This document shows positions 32,229-34,661 of a stretch of 34,661 bases of DNA, piece by piece (position 1 is the first letter of the stretch; each line of letters begins with the position of its first letter). The notes under the pieces were generated by a model, which was given only the letters and a program-made list of their open reading frames with translations, was not told the DNA's origin and did not search any database. The translations under genes were made by a program, and so were the position numbers. Where the stretch lies: the NCBI GenBank assembly GCA_023228125.1, contig JALOBT010000030.1, positions 1 through 34,661 of the forward strand, read 5' to 3'. This DNA is from Candidatus Cloacimonadota bacterium. GTDB taxonomy: Bacteria; Cloacimonadota; Cloacimonadia; Cloacimonadales; Cloacimonadaceae.

Positions 32229-33130
32229 TCTATAAAGAGCTGCAGCAGTGCAGGATCTGTCCCAGGAATTGTGGTGTAAACCGCTATCTGGAAACTGGAT
32301 ATTGCCAGGCTCCGGCTGAGCTAAAAATCAGTCTGGCCCAATTGCATTTTGGAGAAGAGCCTTCTATCTCCGGCAGTCAAGGTAGCGGGACTATCTTCTT
32401 CAGCCATTGCAATCTCCGCTGTGTATTTTGTCAAAATCATGTCATCAGCTGGCAGGGTTCTGGGCAGACAATCCCTGAAGATGAACTGCTTCAGGAGATA
32501 TTTGATCTGCAAGAGCTGGGTGCTCACAATATCAATCTGGTGACCCCCACGCATTATAGCATCCCCCTGATCTCTGTGCTTGGCAAAGCCAGGCAGCAGG
32601 GGCTGAAGATTCCCATTCTCTGGAATAGTAGTGCTTATGAGAACGTGGAAACACTCCAAAAGCTCAAGGGCCTGGTGGATATATATCTGCCTGACTATAA
32701 GTATTATCACTCTCTTTATGCCAAAAAGTATTCACATGCCGGGGATTATCCTGCGGTGGCACTCAAGGCATTAAAAGAGATGGTGGCGCAGACCGGATTT
32801 TTGGAAGAAGACTCTGCTGGCGTCGCTACCAAAGGGGTCTTGCTAAGGCTGCTCGTGCTACCCAATGCCTTGAGCGGAACCAAAGATAGCCTGCGGTTAT
32901 TGGCCGACGAATTTGGCACAAAGCTGCCTTTGAGCCTGATGGCGCAATATTATCCCGCTGCAGAAGCTCTGCATATTCCAGAGCTGAACCGGGGACTGAC
33001 AGTAAAAGAATATCAAGCCGTGGTGGATATCGCACAGGAAATCGGCTTTGAAAAAGTATTTGTGCAAGAGCTATCCTGCGACTCCAGTTGGACTCCAGAT
33101 TTTCTTGACACAGCCAAACTGGGAGTTTGA
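32225..33130 (+). CDS. COG1313 radical SAM protein (PflA-like)
   Basis: 301 residues from a GTG start that overlaps the cdd stop by 3 bases. An N-terminal Cys-rich segment CRICPRNCG (C9, C12, C16, plus C27) precedes the radical-SAM motif HCNLRCVFC (C62, C66, C69). GTIFFSHCNLRC, NLVTPTHY and DIYLPDYKY are typical of the COG1313 family, often labelled pyruvate formate-lyase activating enzyme. Its real substrate is not established; the extra N-terminal cysteines may hold a second cluster or zinc. Linked tightly to cdd and the amidase, but their functions give no clear clue. Confidence 0.85.
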   Translation: MIYKELQQCRICPRNCGVNRYLETGYCQAPAELKISLAQLHFGEEPSISGSQGSGTIFFSHCNLRCVFCQNHVISWQGSGQTIPEDELLQEIFDLQELGAHNINLVTPTHYSIPLISVLGKARQQGLKIPILWNSSAYENVETLQKLKGLVDIYLPDYKYYHSLYAKKYSHAGDYPAVALKALKEMVAQTGFLEEDSAGVATKGVLLRLLVLPNALSGTKDSLRLLADEFGTKLPLSLMAQYYPAAEALHIPELNRGLTVKEYQAVVDIAQEIGFEKVFVQELSCDSSWTPDFLDTAKLGV

Positions 33131-33132
33131 AT

Positions 33133-34248
33133 ATGAGAACTACATTTATTACTATGCTGCTTCTTGTGATCACGATATCGCTAAGTGCCATCAACATCGA
33201 AATCCGCGGCAAGGCAGAAAAATATAGCGTTGCCGAAACTGAGATTGATGGCATCAGCTACGTCTCGATCCAGGACCTCAGCCCCATACTCAAGTGCATA
33301 AATAAACAGGAGCGGCTTGATCAAAGACTGTATCTGCATATCTATGGCGAAACCTTCATTTTCCTGGAAGGCAGCTCTTATTACAGCTATAAGATCGAAT
33401 CTTACAATATGCACTTTCCGCTGAAACGCAGGGCTGCAAACTACTATCTGCCCAAGGTGCTTCTCACCGAGCATCTGCCTTTGCATTTTGAGAGAGAAGC
33501 TGAGTATAAAAGAGGAACTTTATCCATCAAGCAGCCTGTGGATCATAGCGTTCAAGTGATTGTGTTGGATCCCGGCCACGGTGGCAAAGACCCAGGAGCC
33601 GTAGGTAAAGCACTCAAGGTCAAAGAAAAGGACGTGAACCTGGCTGTGGCTCTAAAGCTCAAAACCCTCTTGGAAAAAGAGCTGGGCGTGCAGGTTCTGA
33701 TGACACGCACAGACGATCGCTTTGTTTCCTTGGGAGATCGAACCAGATTCGCCAATGAGCATAAGGCAAATTTATTCATCAGCATTCATGCCAATGCCTC
33801 CAAGAATTCCTCACCAAAAGGGACGGAGACCTATTATCTGGCTACAGCCATGACCTCAGATGCCAGAGCGGTGGAAGCTCTGGAAAATCAAGTGGTGGAG
33901 CTGTATGAGGGTGGCGCTTCAGCCCGCAGCAAATACGATGGTCTGGATTTTATCCTGAGCGATCTCAGCCAGACCGAACATCTTCAAAGTAGTAATGAGC
34001 TCGCCAGCAGTGTGCAACAGAATCTGATTGCCGGCTGTAAAGCGTATGATAGGGGAGTGAAGCAGGCAAATTTCTATGTGCTGAAAGGTGCATTTATGCC
34101 TTCTATCCTCATAGAACTGGGGTTTCTGTCCAATCAAGAAGAAGAGCGCATGCTGATAAATGAAGATTATCAACAGCGTCTGGCCAGAACCATCTTTGAA
34201 GGCCTAAAACGTTTTAAATACCGCTATGACAGGATTCGGAACACATGA
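33133..34248 (+). CDS. N-acetylmuramoyl-L-alanine amidase (Amidase_3)
   Basis: 371 residues from ATG 33133, which has GGGAG 7 bases upstream; an in-frame TTG lies 6 bases earlier. Signal peptide (about 1-19), an AMIN-like or copper-amine-oxidase-N-like beta domain (about 25-135), then the zinc amidase: VLDPGHGGKDPGA (His149), KEKDVNLAVA (Glu165), SIHANAS (His219), ILIELGFLSN. It cuts the stem peptide from glycan strands in the periplasm, as AmiC does in daughter-cell separation. Its stop overlaps the histidine-kinase start (ATGA). Confidence 0.93.
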   Translation: MRTTFITMLLLVITISLSAINIEIRGKAEKYSVAETEIDGISYVSIQDLSPILKCINKQERLDQRLYLHIYGETFIFLEGSSYYSYKIESYNMHFPLKRRAANYYLPKVLLTEHLPLHFEREAEYKRGTLSIKQPVDHSVQVIVLDPGHGGKDPGAVGKALKVKEKDVNLAVALKLKTLLEKELGVQVLMTRTDDRFVSLGDRTRFANEHKANLFISIHANASKNSSPKGTETYYLATAMTSDARAVEALENQVVELYEGGASARSKYDGLDFILSDLSQTEHLQSSNELASSVQQNLIAGCKAYDRGVKQANFYVLKGAFMPSILIELGFLSNQEEERMLINEDYQQRLARTIFEGLKRFKYRYDRIRNT

Positions 34249-34661
34249 AAAATCCTCATTCCAAAAAGCATCACAAGCCCCCACGCTCAAGATACGATAT
34301 TGAACTGGAGGCACAAATTGCAGAGGGTTGCGCAAAAGCTAAAAATGCGTTTATCTCCAATGTGAGCCATGAGATACGCACTCCTATGAATGCTATCATG
34401 GGCTTTGGGCAGATGCTCAAAAGCACAGAACTCTCCTCCAAACAAGAGGACTATGTGGATGTGATCCTGGAAAGCGGGAGCAAGCTTCTGGCTATCATCA
34501 GCAATCTCTTAGACCTTTCCAATCTGCAACTGCGGAAGGCGAGCCTGAATTCTGTCAATTGTAACCTGAATCAGCTTATGGAGAGCCTCTGGCTGCGCTA
34601 TCGCCCTATCATTGTGGCCAAAAACCTCAAACCAATCTTAGATGTTTACATGAAAAACCAG
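34245..34661 (+). CDS. Histidine kinase, cut by the right edge
   Basis: 139 codons visible. A short basic N-terminus and helix (about 1-35) lead into a HisKA dimerisation domain with H-box FISNVSHEIRTPMNAIMGF, close to hybrid kinases of the ArcB/BarA type. There is no membrane segment before it, so it is probably soluble; the ATPase domain and any receiver domain lie beyond the window. Translation is coupled to the amidase by an ATGA overlap, which hints at a link with envelope state, but this is inference. Confidence 0.88.
   Translation, partial: MKNPHSKKHHKPPRSRYDIELEAQIAEGCAKAKNAFISNVSHEIRTPMNAIMGFGQMLKSTELSSKQEDYVDVILESGSKLLAIISNLLDLSNLQLRKASLNSVNCNLNQLMESLWLRYRPIIVAKNLKPILDVYMKNQ

Overview
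The window looks like a chromosomal segment of a Cloacimonadota bacterium (the Candidatus Cloacimonas / WWE1 lineage). This is inference from gene content and style, not from a search. The clues are a very long secreted C25-type protease ending in an NYPNPFNPST-type FlgD-like/secretion-sorting domain, several lipoproteins and Ig-like secreted proteins, an [FeFe]-hydrogenase maturase, and a Na+-pumping decarboxylase beta subunit. A strict anaerobe with an outer membrane fits all of these.

Layout. (1) 1-1454, minus strand, cut by the left edge: a tandem class III nucleotide-cyclase plus AAA ATPase signalling protein. (2) 1455-2542: a gene-poor stretch with hairpin repeats. (3) 2543-10235: hydE, a beta-propeller lipoprotein and an 1805-residue C25-family secreted protein. 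(4) 10236-22307: a housekeeping block running one way: infC (apparently with an AUC or AUA start, behind a leader hairpin), rpmI, rplT, pheS, pheT, a coiled-coil gene, zapA, a probable 6S RNA, rny, ymdB-like, folD-like, and a large lipoprotein ending in a perfect-palindrome terminator. (5) 25378-22432, minus strand: DEAD-box helicase, small lipoprotein, YiiX-like NlpC/P60 protein. (6) 25379-30733: an accessory island. (7) 30734-34661: Na+-pump beta subunit, cdd, a COG1313 radical SAM protein, an amidase, and a histidine kinase cut by the right edge.

The accessory island is the most notable part. A secreted Ig-like gene (26452-27231) is translationally coupled to a secreted protein with a formylglycine-generating-enzyme/C-type-lectin-fold domain (27228-28694). 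The last part of that gene, 28551-28673, is a near copy of a non-coding stretch at 29978-30101. Of the 33 base substitutions I count between the two, 28 fall on adenines of the downstream copy. That is the signature of a diversity-generating retroelement (DGR): a variable repeat (VR) and a template repeat (TR). No reverse transcriptase is visible in the window. Between VR and TR sit a 58-codon ORF that resembles a truncated DGR accessory protein, a cluster of inverted-repeat hairpins, and a REP-associated tyrosine transposase (RAYT, 29354-29920). The same hairpin family occurs as an inverted pair at 26048-26210. Hairpin arms differ between copies by compensatory changes, so the fold appears to be maintained. 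I read this as a RAYT/REPIN system that has settled inside a DGR cassette, splitting it and possibly replacing or displacing its reverse transcriptase.

Two other palindromic families are present: a 160-bp element at 1881-2040 and 30351-30510 with a compensated stem change, and a 24-bp inverted repeat built into the 5' end of the variable-protein gene. Palindromic elements therefore mark every gene-poor stretch of the window.
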